64,000 nt of DNA from Sphingomonas sp. IC-56. GTDB lineage: Bacteria > Pseudomonadota > Alphaproteobacteria > Sphingomonadales > Sphingomonadaceae. Location of the stretch: contig NZ_JAJNDV010000008.1 in assembly GCF_021043375.1 (NCBI RefSeq), forward strand, positions 75,473 through 139,472, written 5' to 3'. The notes below the pieces were generated by a model, which had not been told where the DNA came from, did no database searches, and saw nothing but the letters and a program-made list of their open reading frames with translations. Shown here one piece after another: positions 18,112-27,740 of this stretch (position 1 is its first letter; every line of letters begins with the position of its first letter). The position numbers and the translations under genes are program-made.

Positions 18112-19422
18112 ATGGTCCCCCGTTATGCCCGCGCCGAGATGACGGCGATCTGGTCCCCCGAAGCACGCTTCGCCATCTGGTTCGAGATCGAGGCGCACGC
18201 GACCGAGGCACTGGGCGAGCTGGGCGTGGTGCCCAAGTCGGCGGCCAAGGCGCTTTGGGACTGGTGGGCGACCAAGCCCGTCATCGACGTCGCCGCGATC
18301 GACGCGATCGAGGCGGTCACCAAGCATGACGTTATCGCCTTCCTCACCTGGGTCGCTGAACAGGTGGGTGACGAAGCCCGCTTCATGCATCAGGGCATGA
18401 CCAGCTCCGACGTGCTCGACACCTGCCTGTCGGTGCAGCTTGCCCGCGCCAGCGACATCCTGCTCGCCGATCTCGACCAGCTGCTCGAAACGCTCAAGCG
18501 CCGCGCGTTCGAGCACAAGCTGACCCCGACCATCGGCCGCAGCCACGGCATTCATGCCGAGCCGGTGACCTTTGGCCTCAAGCTTGCCGAGGCCTATGCC
18601 GAGTTCAAGCGCAACCGCGAGCGCCTGGTCGCCGCGCGTGCCGACATCGCCACCTGCGCCATTTCCGGCGCGGTCGGCACCTTCGCCAATATCGATCCCC
18701 GCGTCGAAGCGCATGTCGCGCAGAAGCTCGGCCTCGCCATCGAACCGGTTTCGACTCAGGTCATCCCGCGCGACCGCCATGCAATGTTCTTTGCGACGCT
18801 CGGCGTGATCGCCTCTTCGATCGAGCGCCTGGCCGTCGAGGTCCGCCACTTGCAGCGCACCGAAGTGCTGGAAGCCGAGGAGTATTTCTCGCCCGGCCAG
18901 AAGGGGTCGTCGGCGATGCCGCACAAGCGCAATCCGGTGCTGACTGAAAACCTGACGGGCCTCGCGCGCATGGTGCGCAGTGCCGCGATTCCGGCGATGG
19001 AGAATGTGGCGCTGTGGCATGAGCGCGACATCAGCCACTCCTCGGTCGAGCGGTATATCGGCCCCGACGCGACGATCACGCTCGATTTCGCGCTCGCGCG
19101 GCTCAACGGCGTGATGGACAAGCTGCTGGTCTACCCCAAGCGCATGCAGAAGAACCTCGACCGCATGGGCGGCCTGGTCCACTCGCAGCGCGTGCTCCTG
19201 GCGCTGACCCAGGCCGGGGTAAGCCGCGAAGACAGCTATCGCCTGGTCCAGCGCAACGCCATGAAGGTGTGGGAGAGCGACGGCGAGCTGTCGCTGCTCG
19301 AACTGCTCAAGGCGGATCCTGAAGTCACCGCCGCGCTGTCTGCGGAGGAACTCGAGGACAAGTTCGACTTGGGCTACCACTTCGCGCAGGTCGACACGAT
19401 CTTCGCGCGCGTGTTCGGGTGA
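18112..19422 (+). CDS. purB: adenylosuccinate lyase
   Basis: A purine-synthesis enzyme acting twice, on SAICAR and on adenylosuccinate. 436 aa from ATG 18112, which has AGAAGGAAAG just upstream. Fumarase-superfamily signatures are visible: TSSDVLDT with catalytic residues nearby, [14 protein letters not shown], and the flexible loop [21 protein letters not shown]. The length fits the bacterial class of about 430 aa. Its stop overlaps a GTG start of the haem oxygenase gene (GTGA), so the photoreceptor pair bphO-bphP is probably co-translated with it. Confidence 0.97.
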   Translation: MVPRYARAEMTAIWSPEARFAIWFEIEAHATEALGELGVVPKSAAKALWDWWATKPVIDVAAIDAIEAVTKHDVIAFLTWVAEQVGDEARFMHQGMTSSDVLDTCLSVQLARASDILLADLDQLLETLKRRAFEHKLTPTIGRSHGIHAEPVTFGLKLAEAYAEFKRNRERLVAARADIATCAISGAVGTFANIDPRVEAHVAQKLGLAIEPVSTQVIPRDRHAMFFATLGVIASSIERLAVEVRHLQRTEVLEAEEYFSPGQKGSSAMPHKRNPVLTENLTGLARMVRSAAIPAMENVALWHERDISHSSVERYIGPDATITLDFALARLNGVMDKLLVYPKRMQKNLDRMGGLVHSQRVLLALTQAGVSREDSYRLVQRNAMKVWESDGELSLLELLKADPEVTAALSAEELEDKFDLGYHFAQVDTIFARVFG

Positions 19423-19976
19423 ACCCCAGTCACAAGGCGCTGCGCGAGGGTACGCGGGAAGACCATGAGCGAGTCGACGCGGCCTTTGCCGCGTTCGACC
19501 TCGCCGACCGCAGGCACTATGCCGCGTTCCTGCACGCCCATGCCGAGGTCCTGCTGCCGCTGGAGGCCGCGCTCGACGCCGCTGGCGCCGAGCAGATCAC
19601 GCCCGATTGGCCGACGCGCAGGCGTGGCGCGCAGATTCGCGAAGACCTCGCCTTCCTGCGCGACGTGGCGGTGGAGGCCCCGCAGGCAGAACCCGTCCAG
19701 TGGCAGCTGGATACGCCCGAAGCCGTCGCCGGCGCGCTTTATGTACTTGAAGGATCGAGGCTAGGCGGCAAGTTCCTTGCGCGACAATTGCCGGCCGACT
19801 TTCCCCGCGCGTATCTTGCTTCAGATCAAGCGGCTGAGAAATGGCGCAATTTGCTGGATCACATAGATATGATCCTGTACGAGCCTGCCCCATTGCAGTC
19901 CGCCCTTGCTGCCGCGCGCCACGCCTTTGCAGCCTTTGAGCGTTCCGCGGTGCGTTGGGTGCAAGTCAAGGACTGA
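19419..19976 (+). CDS. bphO: biliverdin-producing haem oxygenase of the phytochrome operon
   Basis: 185 aa protein of the bacterial haem oxygenase fold: an N-terminal REDHERVDAAF with the likely proximal haem ligand H16, and the distal-helix pattern ALYVLEGSRLGGKFLARQL. It opens haem to biliverdin, the chromophore needed by the phytochrome encoded two bases downstream. The start is GTG at 19419, overlapping the purB stop by four bases. The pairing with bphP is a classic bphO-bphP arrangement and supports the call beyond the motifs. Confidence 0.92.
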   Translation: MNPSHKALREGTREDHERVDAAFAAFDLADRRHYAAFLHAHAEVLLPLEAALDAAGAEQITPDWPTRRRGAQIREDLAFLRDVAVEAPQAEPVQWQLDTPEAVAGALYVLEGSRLGGKFLARQLPADFPRAYLASDQAAEKWRNLLDHIDMILYEPAPLQSALAAARHAFAAFERSAVRWVQVKD

Positions 19977-19978
19977 GA

Positions 19979-22552
19979 GTGGCCGATCAGGAACGTGAAT
20001 TCGACGTCGATCTGACCAATTGCGACCGTGAGCCGATCCACGAACTCGGCGCGATCCAGCCCTTCGGCTTCCTCCTGGCGCTGTCCACCGACTGGATGGT
20101 GCGCCGCGCCTCGGCCAATATCGACCAGTTCTTCGGAACCAGCGCCGAGGATCTGCTCGGCATGCCGGCGATCGAGCTGTTCGGCGAGCATGCGGTTCAC
20201 ACCATCCGCAATCGCCTGGCCATGCTCCGCGGCCCCGATGCGGTGGAACGCCTGTTTGCCGTCAAGCTTGTCGACGGGCGCCGCTTCGACTTCGCGCTCC
20301 ACATGGTGGGCGACACGATCATCGTCGAAGGCGAAGCCACCAACGAGGAAAGCAGTACCGACGCGGGCTCGGCGATCCGCGCGATGATGGCGCGGCTGGA
20401 CGCCACGCCCGACACCGCCGCCTTCTACCGCGAAGGCGCGCGCCAGGTGCGGGCACTGACCGGCTTCGACCGGGTCATGGTCTACCGCTTCGATCCCGAC
20501 GGTTCGGGCGTCGTGGTGGCCGAAGCCGCTCGCTCGGGCATCGGCAGCTTCCTCGACCTGCGATATCCCGCCAGCGACATCCCCAAGCAGGCGCGCAAGC
20601 TCTATATCCGCACCCCCTTCCGCATCATCGCCGACGTGCATGCGGCGCCGGTGCCGATCCTGCCGCGGCTGGACGAAACCGGCGCACCGATCGACCTGTC
20701 GCTCTCGGTGTTGCGCTCGGTGTCGCCGATCCATATCGAATATCTCAAGAACATGGGCGTCGGCGCCTCCTTGTCGATCTCGATCATCGTCGAGGGTCAG
20801 CTCTGGGGCTTGTTCGCGTGCCACCATTACGGCCATCGCCGCCCGACCTTTGAGCGCCGCTCCATCGCCGAACTGTTTGGCCAGATGTTCGCGCTGAAGC
20901 TGGAAAGCCGTGAGCGCCGCGACCTCGCCAAGTTCGAAATCGCCGCGCGTGCCAGCAGCGACCGTTTGCTCGCCGCGGTAGCCGGCGACGCCACCCTGCT
21001 CGACAATCCCGAATGGCTCGCCGCCATGCTGCGCGAGACCGTGCCGTGCGACGGCATCGCGATCTGGATCAACGGCAAGTGCTCCTATACCGGGCTCACG
21101 CCCCCGGCGAGCGCCCTGCCTGTGCTGGTCCGCCGCCTCAACGCCATGGCCGCGGGCCGGATCTTCGCCACCGATCATCTTGCCGACACGCTGACATCGG
21201 CTGCCGACTATCAGGACGTCGCCGCCGGCGTCCTCGCTATCCCGATCTCGCGCTCCCCGCGCGACTATGTGATGCTCTTCCGCCAGGAAAAGGCGCGCAC
21301 CGTCCGTTGGGCCGGCGATCCGCACAAGCCCGCGCAGCTCGGTCCCAACGGCGCGCGCCTCACGCCGCGCCAGAGCTTCGCGTTGTGGAGCCAGGAAGTC
21401 CGCGGCCGCTCCGAGCCTTTCACTGCGGTGGAAGTCCGCGTCGCCGAAATGCTGCGCGTCTCACTGATCGAGATCGTGCTGCGGCTGTCCGACGAGGCGC
21501 AGGAAGAACGCAAGCGCTCGTCCGAACGCCAGGAACTGCTGATCGCGGAACTCAACCACCGCGTCCGCAACATTCTCAGCCTGATCCGCGGCCTGGTCCG
21601 CCAGTCGCTTGATCCCGAGGCTGACACCCGCAACACCATCGCGCTTCTGGAAGGCCGCATCGAGAGCCTGGCGCGCGCACACGACCAGATCACGCAGGAC
21701 AATTGGAGCGCCGCGCCGCTCGGCCGCCTGATCGAGACTGAGGCGGCCGCCTATCTCGCCGGCAAGAGCCAGCGCCTGAGCTGCGATGGCCCGCCCGTGC
21801 TGCTCGATCCCAACGCCTTTTCCACCATGGCGCTGGTCTTCCACGAGCTGATGACCAACTCCGCCAAATATGGCGCGCTGTCGGACAACGGCAACGTCCA
21901 GGTGAAGTGGCACATCACCGACGGCGGCGACCTGCGCATCAGCTGGCGCGAGCGGGGCGGTCCGGCGGTGCAGCCGCCCAAGCGCCAGGGCTTCGGCACC
22001 ACCATCATCCAGCGCTCGATTCCCTATGATCTCGGCGGCACCGCCGATGTGCGTTATGTGCTGACGGGTCTGGAGGCCGACTTCTGCGTGCCCGCAGGCC
22101 ACATCACGCTTGAGGAGCCGGGACGTCCCTCCGCTTCCGCCCCAGCCCGCGCCGTCCTGGCATCGGGAGAGGCCGCGCCCGTCGTCAAGCCGATCTCGGG
22201 CCTGGTACTACTGGTCGAGGATAGCCTGATCATCGCCATGGATGCCGAGGACATCCTGACTCGCCTTGGCGCCAGCCGCGTCGTCACCGCCGCAAGCAAC
22301 AACCAGGCGCAGCGCGAGATTGCCGCCGAGCAGTTCGAACTCGCGGTGCTCGACGTCAATCTGGGCACGGAAACCAGCCTGCCGATCGCCGATACGCTGC
22401 GCGACCGCGGCATCCCCTATGTCTTCGCGACCGGTTATGGCGAGCAATTGCGCCTGCCCGAGGAGCATGAAGACGCGCTGGTGATCCAGAAGCCCTACAC
22501 GCTGACCAGCCTGGGACAGGCAATCGCGCGGATGCTGCCGCCCGACGCCTGA
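19979..22552 (+). CDS. bphP: bacteriophytochrome, PAS-GAF-PHY with HWE histidine kinase and C-terminal receiver
   Basis: 857 aa from a GTG at 19979, two bases after the bphO stop, with AAGGA eight bases before. C15 (TNCDREPIH) is the expected biliverdin attachment Cys ahead of the PAS domain. GAF carries YPASDIP (196-202) and the PHY tongue has PRQSF (463-467). The kinase is of the HWE/HisKA_2 type: H527 in AELNHRVRN, N box HELMTNSAKYG (622-632) and W656-x-E658. A receiver domain follows (about 742-855) with D748, phospho-acceptor D792 and K838. So it is a hybrid red/far-red light sensor that can pass phosphate to its own receiver. The output partner is not in the window. Confidence 0.96.
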   Translation: MADQEREFDVDLTNCDREPIHELGAIQPFGFLLALSTDWMVRRASANIDQFFGTSAEDLLGMPAIELFGEHAVHTIRNRLAMLRGPDAVERLFAVKLVDGRRFDFALHMVGDTIIVEGEATNEESSTDAGSAIRAMMARLDATPDTAAFYREGARQVRALTGFDRVMVYRFDPDGSGVVVAEAARSGIGSFLDLRYPASDIPKQARKLYIRTPFRIIADVHAAPVPILPRLDETGAPIDLSLSVLRSVSPIHIEYLKNMGVGASLSISIIVEGQLWGLFACHHYGHRRPTFERRSIAELFGQMFALKLESRERRDLAKFEIAARASSDRLLAAVAGDATLLDNPEWLAAMLRETVPCDGIAIWINGKCSYTGLTPPASALPVLVRRLNAMAAGRIFATDHLADTLTSAADYQDVAAGVLAIPISRSPRDYVMLFRQEKARTVRWAGDPHKPAQLGPNGARLTPRQSFALWSQEVRGRSEPFTAVEVRVAEMLRVSLIEIVLRLSDEAQEERKRSSERQELLIAELNHRVRNILSLIRGLVRQSLDPEADTRNTIALLEGRIESLARAHDQITQDNWSAAPLGRLIETEAAAYLAGKSQRLSCDGPPVLLDPNAFSTMALVFHELMTNSAKYGALSDNGNVQVKWHITDGGDLRISWRERGGPAVQPPKRQGFGTTIIQRSIPYDLGGTADVRYVLTGLEADFCVPAGHITLEEPGRPSASAPARAVLASGEAAPVVKPISGLVLLVEDSLIIAMDAEDILTRLGASRVVTAASNNQAQREIAAEQFELAVLDVNLGTETSLPIADTLRDRGIPYVFATGYGEQLRLPEEHEDALVIQKPYTLTSLGQAIARMLPPDA

Positions 22553-22608
22553 ACGCCAGCGCCGCGCCGCAGTAATCAGCCCGGCGCCGAGGCACCGGGC
22601 GAAGCAAA

Positions 22609-22637
22609 CAGGGCCGAGGCTTTCCGCCCCGGCCCTG
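22609..22637. terminator. hairpin between convergent bphP and the stress gene
   Basis: CAGGGCCG (22609-22616) pairs perfectly with CGGCCCTG (22630-22637). It lies between two convergent stops, so it could end transcription from both sides; no strong T run follows. Confidence 0.55.
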
Positions 22638-22644
22638 CTCCAAC

Positions 22645-23166
22645 TCAATAAGCGGCTGCGCGCGCCTGGGTCGAGTTGTGGCCGCCATTGCGGTACAGCA
22701 CTTCGCGGGCGCGATCGCCGTCGATGCCGGCGCCCTGCACGGTGACGACGACGCCGCCATCCTTCATGCGGCCGCCATAATAGTCGGCATCTTCATGGCT
22801 GACGCCGTGCTTGGTCAGCACTTCGTTGAACGTACCCGTCAGCGCGCCGACGCCAGCGCCGATCGCCATTGCCTCGGGCACTGCCGAAGCCGCGATCGCG
22901 CCAGCCGCTGCCAGCGGGCCGACGCCCGGGATCGCAAGCGCCGCGACGCCAAGGCCCGCGCCCAGTGCGCCGCCGCCCAGGATGCCGCGCAGCACGTTGC
23001 GGTGATGCTCGTCGGTGATCTCACCTTCGCCAGAGGTCGCGGTGGTGGTGCCGCCATGATGCGCAATGATCGAAAGATCGGTGTCCTGAACGCCCAGCGT
23101 CCGAAGCTCGGATACCGCGCGTTCCGCTTCCGCGTGCGAATCGAAGATTGCCGATGCGTGTACCAT
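22645..23166 (-). CDS. YflT-like general stress protein
   Basis: 173 aa. The N-terminal ASAIFDSHAEAERAVSELRT with LGV..TDLSIIAH is the heat-induced stress (YflT) ferredoxin-like unit. The centre is a Gly/Ala-rich hydrophobic hairpin (about 60-110) and the C-terminal part returns to a second alpha/beta half with GGVVVTVQG. Proteins of this kind are general stress proteins of unknown mechanism, probably membrane associated through the glycine-rich segment. A GGAAC-N17-GTT promoter 46 bases upstream supports control by the EcfG stress sigma factor. Confidence 0.78.
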   Translation of the reverse strand: MVHASAIFDSHAEAERAVSELRTLGVQDTDLSIIAHHGGTTTATSGEGEITDEHHRNVLRGILGGGALGAGLGVAALAIPGVGPLAAAGAIAASAVPEAMAIGAGVGALTGTFNEVLTKHGVSHEDADYYGGRMKDGGVVVTVQGAGIDGDRAREVLYRNGGHNSTQARAAAY

Positions 23167-23211
23167 GAATGCTCCTCTTTGTTGCGCCGCTCTTCAGCGG
23201 TCTGCGGGTTC

Positions 23212-23236
23212 AACAAAGGGGGGACGGGCTCGTTCC
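23212..23236 (-). promoter_or_regulatory. candidate EcfG (general stress) promoter
   Basis: On the minus strand GGAAC (23236-23232), a 17-base spacer, then GTT (23214-23212). This fits the alphaproteobacterial EcfG consensus GGAAC-N16/17-CGTT with one change in the -10 element, and it lies upstream of a stress-type gene. Confidence 0.65.
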
Positions 23237-23280
23237 TCCCGAACGAAATAGGACGGGACCGCCACCATCAGGCATCCAGT

Positions 23281-23378
23281 TCCCCGGCGAAGGCCGGGGC
23301 CCAGTTGCAATGTCGTCTGAGAGGATTGCCTGCCCTCACCACGTGCGCCGAAGCTAGGCCCCGGCCTCCGCCGGGGTA
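23281..23378. repeat. REP-like palindrome doublet (REPIN-type), copy 2
   Basis: The unit at 23281-23305 is identical over the core (CCCCGGCGAAGGCCGGGG) to the copy at 17483. An inverted partner at 23355-23378 differs by a base in the loop (CTCC for CTTC). The spacing of about 50 bases between partners is the same in both copies. Confidence 0.85.
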
Positions 23379-23421
23379 CAGCCCACGCAAGCGCCGGAAG
23401 GCTTCAGCCCCGGCCAGAGCC

Positions 23422-24540
23422 TCAGCCCAACGCCGCCTTCAACTTGGCGAAGAACCCGGTAGATTCCGGGCACTCGTCCCCGGTCTCGGTCTCGCGGAAC
23501 TCCTCCAGCAGCTCGCGCTGCCGCGCGGTAAGCTTGGTCGGCATTTCCACGGTCAGCTGCACCACCAGGTCGCCGCGCCCGCGGCCCTGGAGCACCGGCA
23601 TGCCCACGCCGCGCTGGCGTACTTCGCGGCCCGACTGGGTGCCGGGCAGGATCTTCACGACGTGGCTCTCGCCGTCGAGCCCTGGCAGCGTGATCTCGCC
23701 GCCAAGCGCCGCAGTGGTGAAGCTGATCGGCGCGCGCGCATAGAGCGTGGTGCCCTCGCGATCGAAGATCGCGTGCTTCTTGACGTGGAGGAAGATGTAC
23801 AGGTCGCCCGCCGGCGCCCCGCGTGCCCCCGCCTCACCTTCGCCGGTCAGGCGGATGCGCGTGCCTTCATCGACCCCGGGCGGCACGTTGATGCTCAGCG
23901 TCTTGGTCTTGTCGGTGCGTCCTTCGCCGCGGCAGTCGCGGCACGGATCGGCGATCACCTGGCCCGCGCCGTGACAGACCGGGCAGGTCCGCTCAACCAT
24001 GAAGAAGCCCTGCTGCGCGCGCACCTTGCCATGGCCGTTGCACTGCTGGCAGGTCTTGGCCTGGGTGCCCGGCGTCGCGCCGGAGCCGGTGCAGGTGTCG
24101 CACAGCGCGGAAACGTCGACGGTGATCTCGGTGTTCTTGCCGTGGAACGCTTCTTCCAGCGTGATGTCCATGTCGTAGCGCAGGTCCGCGCCACGCAGGT
24201 TCGCGCGGCCACCGCCGCCACGACCGCCCATGAACTCGCCGAACACGCTCTCGAAAATATCGGAAAAGCCGCTGAAGTCCTGCGCGCCGTGCCCGCCGCC
24301 TGCGCCGCCCTGCTTGAACGCGGCATGGCCGAAGCGGTCGTACGCCGCGCGCTTCTGGGGATCCTTCAGGCAGTCATAGGCTTCGCTGATCGCCTTGAAC
24401 TTGGCCTCGGAATCCGAGCATCCCGGGTTCTTGTCGGGATGATACTTCATCGCGAGCTTGCGGTAGGACGACTTGATCGTCCCCGCGTCGGCGGTGCGCT
24501 CGCACTGGAGCAGTTCGTAATAGTCGACTTCGGTGGTCAT
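23422..24540 (-). CDS. dnaJ: chaperone DnaJ
   Basis: The Hsp40 co-chaperone that stimulates DnaK ATPase and delivers substrates. 372 aa with the full type I layout: J domain with [10 protein letters not shown] (HPD), a Gly/Phe-rich linker, four CxxCxGxG zinc repeats ([32 protein letters not shown]) and the C-terminal substrate domains. It is downstream of dnaK, separated by about 135 bases of palindromic repeat, and probably shares its heat-shock promoter. Confidence 0.98.
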   Translation of the reverse strand: MTTEVDYYELLQCERTADAGTIKSSYRKLAMKYHPDKNPGCSDSEAKFKAISEAYDCLKDPQKRAAYDRFGHAAFKQGGAGGGHGAQDFSGFSDIFESVFGEFMGGRGGGGRANLRGADLRYDMDITLEEAFHGKNTEITVDVSALCDTCTGSGATPGTQAKTCQQCNGHGKVRAQQGFFMVERTCPVCHGAGQVIADPCRDCRGEGRTDKTKTLSINVPPGVDEGTRIRLTGEGEAGARGAPAGDLYIFLHVKKHAIFDREGTTLYARAPISFTTAALGGEITLPGLDGESHVVKILPGTQSGREVRQRGVGMPVLQGRGRGDLVVQLTVEMPTKLTARQRELLEEFRETETGDECPESTGFFAKLKAALG

Positions 24541-24548
24541 TCAAAAAG

Positions 24549-24671
24549 CCCTCTCCCCAGTTGAGGAGAGGATTGGGAGAGGGGCAGTCCGCCAGCGGCC
24601 CAAGCCACCACGGTCACCCCACTCCCCCTCTCCCCGGCCCTCTCCCCGCGAGCGGAAAGAGGGAGGGGTGT
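24549..24671. repeat. CTCTCCC-type palindromic repeats in the dnaK-dnaJ gap
   Basis: CCCTCTCCC at 24549-24557 pairs with GGGAGAGGG at 24575-24583, and a second C/T-rich run from about 24620 faces a G/A-rich run ending near 24670. A related element follows uvrA at 44580. The element may affect relative dnaK and dnaJ levels through mRNA folding. Confidence 0.6.
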
Positions 24672-24675
24672 GTTT

Positions 24676-26586
24676 TTACGCCTTGTTGTCGTCCACCTCG
24701 GAGAACTCGGCATCGACGACTTCTTCGCCGCCCGCCTCGTTACCCGCAGCCGCGCCTGCATTCGGCGAGGCGTTCTCGGCCGACTGCTTCTCGTAGATCG
24801 CCTGCCCCAGCTTCATCGCCACCTGGGCGAGGTTCTGTGCCTTGGCCTGCATCTCGTCGGCGTCGCCGCCTTCGATCGCAGTCTTGGTCTCGGCGATCGC
24901 GGCCTCGATTTCGCCCTTCAGCGAAGCGTCGACCTTGTCGCCATTTTCCTGCAGCTGGCGCTCGGTGGTGTGCACCAGGCTCTCGGCGTTGTTCTTCGCC
25001 TCGGCCGCAGCGCGACGCTTCTTGTCCTCTTCGGCGAAGTTCTCGGCGTCGCGGACCATCTGCTCGATGTCGTTGTCGCTGAGGCCGCCCGAGGCCTGGA
25101 TGCGGATCTGCTGCTCCTTGCCGGTGCCCTTGTCCTTGGCCGACACATTGACCAGGCCATTGGCGTCGATGTCGAAGGTCACTTCGATCTGCGGCACGCC
25201 GCGCGGCGCCGGCGGAATGCCGATCAGGTCGAACTGGCCCAGCATCTTGTTGTCGGCCGCCATTTCGCGCTCGCCCTGGAAGACGCGGATGGTCACTGCC
25301 TGCTGATTGTCGTCAGCGGTGGAGTAGACCTGCGACTTCTTGGTCGGGATCGTGGTGTTGCGGTCGATCATGCGGGTGAACACGCCACCCAGCGTCTCGA
25401 TGCCCAGCGACAGCGGCGTCACGTCGAGCAGCAGCACGTCCTTGACGTCGCCCTGGAGCACGCCGGCCTGGATCGCGGCACCGATCGCCACGACTTCGTC
25501 CGGATTCACGCCGGTGTGCGGCTCCTTGCCGAAGAACGACTTCACGACGTCGCGCACCTTGGGCATGCGGGTCATGCCGCCGACCAGCACCACTTCGTCG
25601 ATCGCGTCGGCCTTCAGGCCCGCATCGGCCAGCGCCTTGCGGCACGGCTCCAGCGTGCGCTGGATCAGGTCATCGACCAGACGCTCCAGCTCGGCGCGGC
25701 TGATCGACTTCACCAGGTGCTTCGGGCCATTGGCGTCGGCGGTGATGAAGGGCAGATTGACTTCGGTGGTCTGCGCCGAGGAAAGCTCGATCTTCGCCTT
25801 TTCGGCGGCTTCCTTCAGACGCTGCAGCGCCAGCTTGTCCTTGGTGAGGTCGATGCCCTCGGCCTTGCGGAACTCGTCGGCCAGATACTGGACGATCTTG
25901 GAGTCGAAGTCCTCGCCACCCAGGAAGGTGTCGCCGTTGGTCGCCTTCACTTCGAACACGCCGTCGCCGATTTCCAGCACCGAGATGTCGAACGTGCCGC
26001 CGCCAAGGTCATAGACTGCGATGGTCTTGTTGCTGTCCTTGTCGAGACCGTATGCCAGCGCAGCCGCGGTCGGCTCGTTGATGATGCGCAGCACTTCCAG
26101 GCCGGCGATCTTGCCGGCGTCCTTGGTCGCCTGACGCTGGGCGTCGTTGAAGTACGCCGGAACGGTGATCACCGCCTGGCTGACCGTCTCGCCGAGATAC
26201 GATTCAGCGGTTTCCTTCATCTTCTGCAGGATGAAGGCGGAGATCTGCGATGGGCTATACTCTTCGCCGCCAGCCTTGACCCACGCGTCGCCGTTCGGGC
26301 CGCGCGCGATCGCGTACGGCACCAGCTCGGTGTCCTTCTTGGTCACCGGATCGTCGAAGCGGCGGCCGATCAGGCGCTTCACTGCGAAGATGGTGTTGTC
26401 GCCATTCGTCACTGCCTGGCGCTTTGCCGGCTGGCCGATCAGACGCTCGCCATCCTTGGCGAAGGCGACGATCGACGGGGTGGTACGCGCACCCTCTGCA
26501 TTTTCGATGACCTTGGGCTTGCCGCCTTCCATTACGGCAACGCAGCTGTTGGTCGTGCCCAGATCGATACCGATTACTTTAGCCAT
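24676..26586 (-). CDS. dnaK: chaperone DnaK (Hsp70)
   Basis: 636 aa, normal length. The ATPase domain opens with [14 protein letters not shown], has the phosphate-2 region [15 protein letters not shown] and the adenosine-binding [11 protein letters not shown]. The substrate domain begins after the [14 protein letters not shown] linker, and the tail ends in acidic [16 protein letters not shown]. Proposed control is sigma-32, from a CTTG-N17-CCTATAT promoter about 90 bases upstream. With dnaJ it forms the general folding machine; grpE is not in the window. Confidence 0.99.
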   Translation of the reverse strand: MAKVIGIDLGTTNSCVAVMEGGKPKVIENAEGARTTPSIVAFAKDGERLIGQPAKRQAVTNGDNTIFAVKRLIGRRFDDPVTKKDTELVPYAIARGPNGDAWVKAGGEEYSPSQISAFILQKMKETAESYLGETVSQAVITVPAYFNDAQRQATKDAGKIAGLEVLRIINEPTAAALAYGLDKDSNKTIAVYDLGGGTFDISVLEIGDGVFEVKATNGDTFLGGEDFDSKIVQYLADEFRKAEGIDLTKDKLALQRLKEAAEKAKIELSSAQTTEVNLPFITADANGPKHLVKSISRAELERLVDDLIQRTLEPCRKALADAGLKADAIDEVVLVGGMTRMPKVRDVVKSFFGKEPHTGVNPDEVVAIGAAIQAGVLQGDVKDVLLLDVTPLSLGIETLGGVFTRMIDRNTTIPTKKSQVYSTADDNQQAVTIRVFQGEREMAADNKMLGQFDLIGIPPAPRGVPQIEVTFDIDANGLVNVSAKDKGTGKEQQIRIQASGGLSDNDIEQMVRDAENFAEEDKKRRAAAEAKNNAESLVHTTERQLQENGDKVDASLKGEIEAAIAETKTAIEGGDADEMQAKAQNLAQVAMKLGQAIYEKQSAENASPNAGAAAGNEAGGEEVVDAEFSEVDDNKA

Positions 26587-26677
26587 GGTCCCTCAGTGGC
26601 CCCCAGTTCAAAAAGTTAAGCGCATGGCTCCTCGCGACCCTTTTTTAGGCGCCGCAGGGAACCGTTTCCGGGCAGGG

Positions 26678-26705
26678 ATATAGGTGGCCCTGCGCTTGCC
26701 GCAAG
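26678..26705 (-). promoter_or_regulatory. sigma-32 heat-shock promoter of dnaK
   Basis: On the minus strand CTTG (26705-26702), a spacer of exactly 17 bases, and CCTATAT (26684-26678). This matches the alphaproteobacterial heat-shock consensus CTTG-N17/18-CYTATNT. It lies about 90 bases before the dnaK ATG and is the best promoter match in the window. Confidence 0.8.
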
Positions 26706-26749
26706 AAGGACAAGATTCTACGACGCTTCCCGAATTGGGAGGACGGCGG

Positions 26750-27187
26750 ATGCGAGGGATTTTGGGGATCGTTGCGGGGGCGCTGCTCTTGTCCGCCTGC
26801 CACCAGCAGCCCGCCGAGCCCGCGGTCGAGAAGGCCTGGGCTCGCCTGCCCGCGGTCTCCGGCAGGCCCGGCGCGGCCTATTTCACGCTGAAGGGCGGAT
26901 CTCAGGCGGATAAGCTCGTCGGCATCGCCTCCCCCGCCGCCACTCGCGCTGAACTGCACGAAACGATGCAGCATGGCGGCATGAGCATGATGCAGCCGCT
27001 GCGCGAGGTCGCCCTGGACGCCGGCAAGACCGTCAACTTCGCGCCAGGCGGCCGGCACGTCATGCTGTTCGGTCTGTCGCCGAGCCTGAAGCCCGGCGCC
27101 CAAATCCCGCTGGTGCTAAGCCTCGCCAGCGGCAAGAAGCTGGAAGCCCAAGCCCAGCTCGTCGGCGCCGGCGACCCCCAGCCCTAG
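26750..27187 (+). CDS. PCu(A)C-type periplasmic copper chaperone (lipoprotein)
   Basis: 145 aa from ATG 26750, with GGGAGGA eight bases upstream. Residues 1-17 form a lipoprotein signal with lipobox LLSAC. The mature part is the PCu(A)C cupredoxin-like fold: the copper ligands lie in ELHETMQHGGMSMMQP and, about 20 residues later, GGRHVMLFGL (the H-M-x(n)-H-x-M pattern). Such proteins deliver Cu(I) to cytochrome oxidase or other periplasmic acceptors. It diverges from dnaK, whose promoter lies just upstream. Confidence 0.9.
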   Translation: MRGILGIVAGALLLSACHQQPAEPAVEKAWARLPAVSGRPGAAYFTLKGGSQADKLVGIASPAATRAELHETMQHGGMSMMQPLREVALDAGKTVNFAPGGRHVMLFGLSPSLKPGAQIPLVLSLASGKKLEAQAQLVGAGDPQP

Positions 27188-27190
27188 GCT

Positions 27191-27493
27191 TTAGTCGAAC
27201 CGATTGTACGAAGGCGGATCGCTCGCCGGGAAGGACTCGTCCACCCCTTCGTCGACCTTGTCCCACACATCATCGGCGTCATGGTCGCGCATATGTTCGG
27301 GCCCCGCATCGCGGGTCTGGTCGAAGCTGCCCTTCACCGCACCCGGCTGCGCAAACGCCGCCGGCGTGACAGCGTCTTCTTCTTCCACCCGCCGCAAATA
27401 GCGGCCCAGCAGGAACGCGCCGGTCGCCACCGCGGCCACGCCGATCCACGCCCCGCTGCCGATGCTGCGCTTGCGATTGATCCCCGACATCAT
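27191..27493 (-). CDS. small membrane-anchored protein with ESFPASDPPSYN motif
   Basis: 100 aa. A basic N-terminus, one membrane helix (about 14-30, AWIGVAAVATGAFLLGRYL), then an acidic, probably disordered tail ending VDEGVDESFPASDPPSYNRFD. The ESFPASDPP motif is a short conserved element that I recognise from the C-termini of many small proteobacterial proteins of unknown role. It converges with the copper chaperone gene three bases away. Two consecutive Met codons (27493 and 27490) leave the start uncertain by one residue. Confidence 0.72.
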   Translation of the reverse strand: MMSGINRKRSIGSGAWIGVAAVATGAFLLGRYLRRVEEEDAVTPAAFAQPGAVKGSFDQTRDAGPEHMRDHDADDVWDKVDEGVDESFPASDPPSYNRFD

Positions 27494-27539
27494 GCAATCA
27501 CCCTCTTTTTATTCGTATACAAGAACGTATCCGCACCGA

Positions 27540-27695
27540 CTATTTCGTCTGCTCGATCGCCGTCGCGGCGCCGCTGTCATGCTTCCGGGTGGCGAAGAAG
27601 ACCACCAGCGCTGCCACGACGAACGCGACCAGAATGTAGGTGCCAAGCGCCGCCTTGGGCTTGTTCGAGGAAAGCTGCTTGTCTGGCTTGGGCAT
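27540..27695 (-). CDS. very small single-pass membrane protein (51 aa)
   Basis: A 51-codon frame read directly from the sequence: a Lys/Pro-rich cytoplasmic start (MPKPDKQLSSNKPKAALG), one membrane helix (TYILVAFVVAALVVFFA, about 19-35) and a short polar tail ending AIEQTK. The regular alternation of charged start, helix and polar end, and the placement between two genes on the same strand, make it a likely real gene. No family is recognised. Confidence 0.6.
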   Translation of the reverse strand: MPKPDKQLSSNKPKAALGTYILVAFVVAALVVFFATRKHDSGAATAIEQTK

Positions 27696-27740
27696 GATCG
27701 CTCCGGAACTGAGATGAAGGGCAAACGCCGCAAACGCCCG

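Noticed and set aside
17593..19380. 595-codon minus-strand frame
   Set aside because: Shadow of purB; no family pattern, and it would cover a clear secreted-protein gene in another frame.
19859..21325. 488-codon minus-strand frame
   Set aside because: Antisense to bphO and bphP, whose catalytic motifs are complete.
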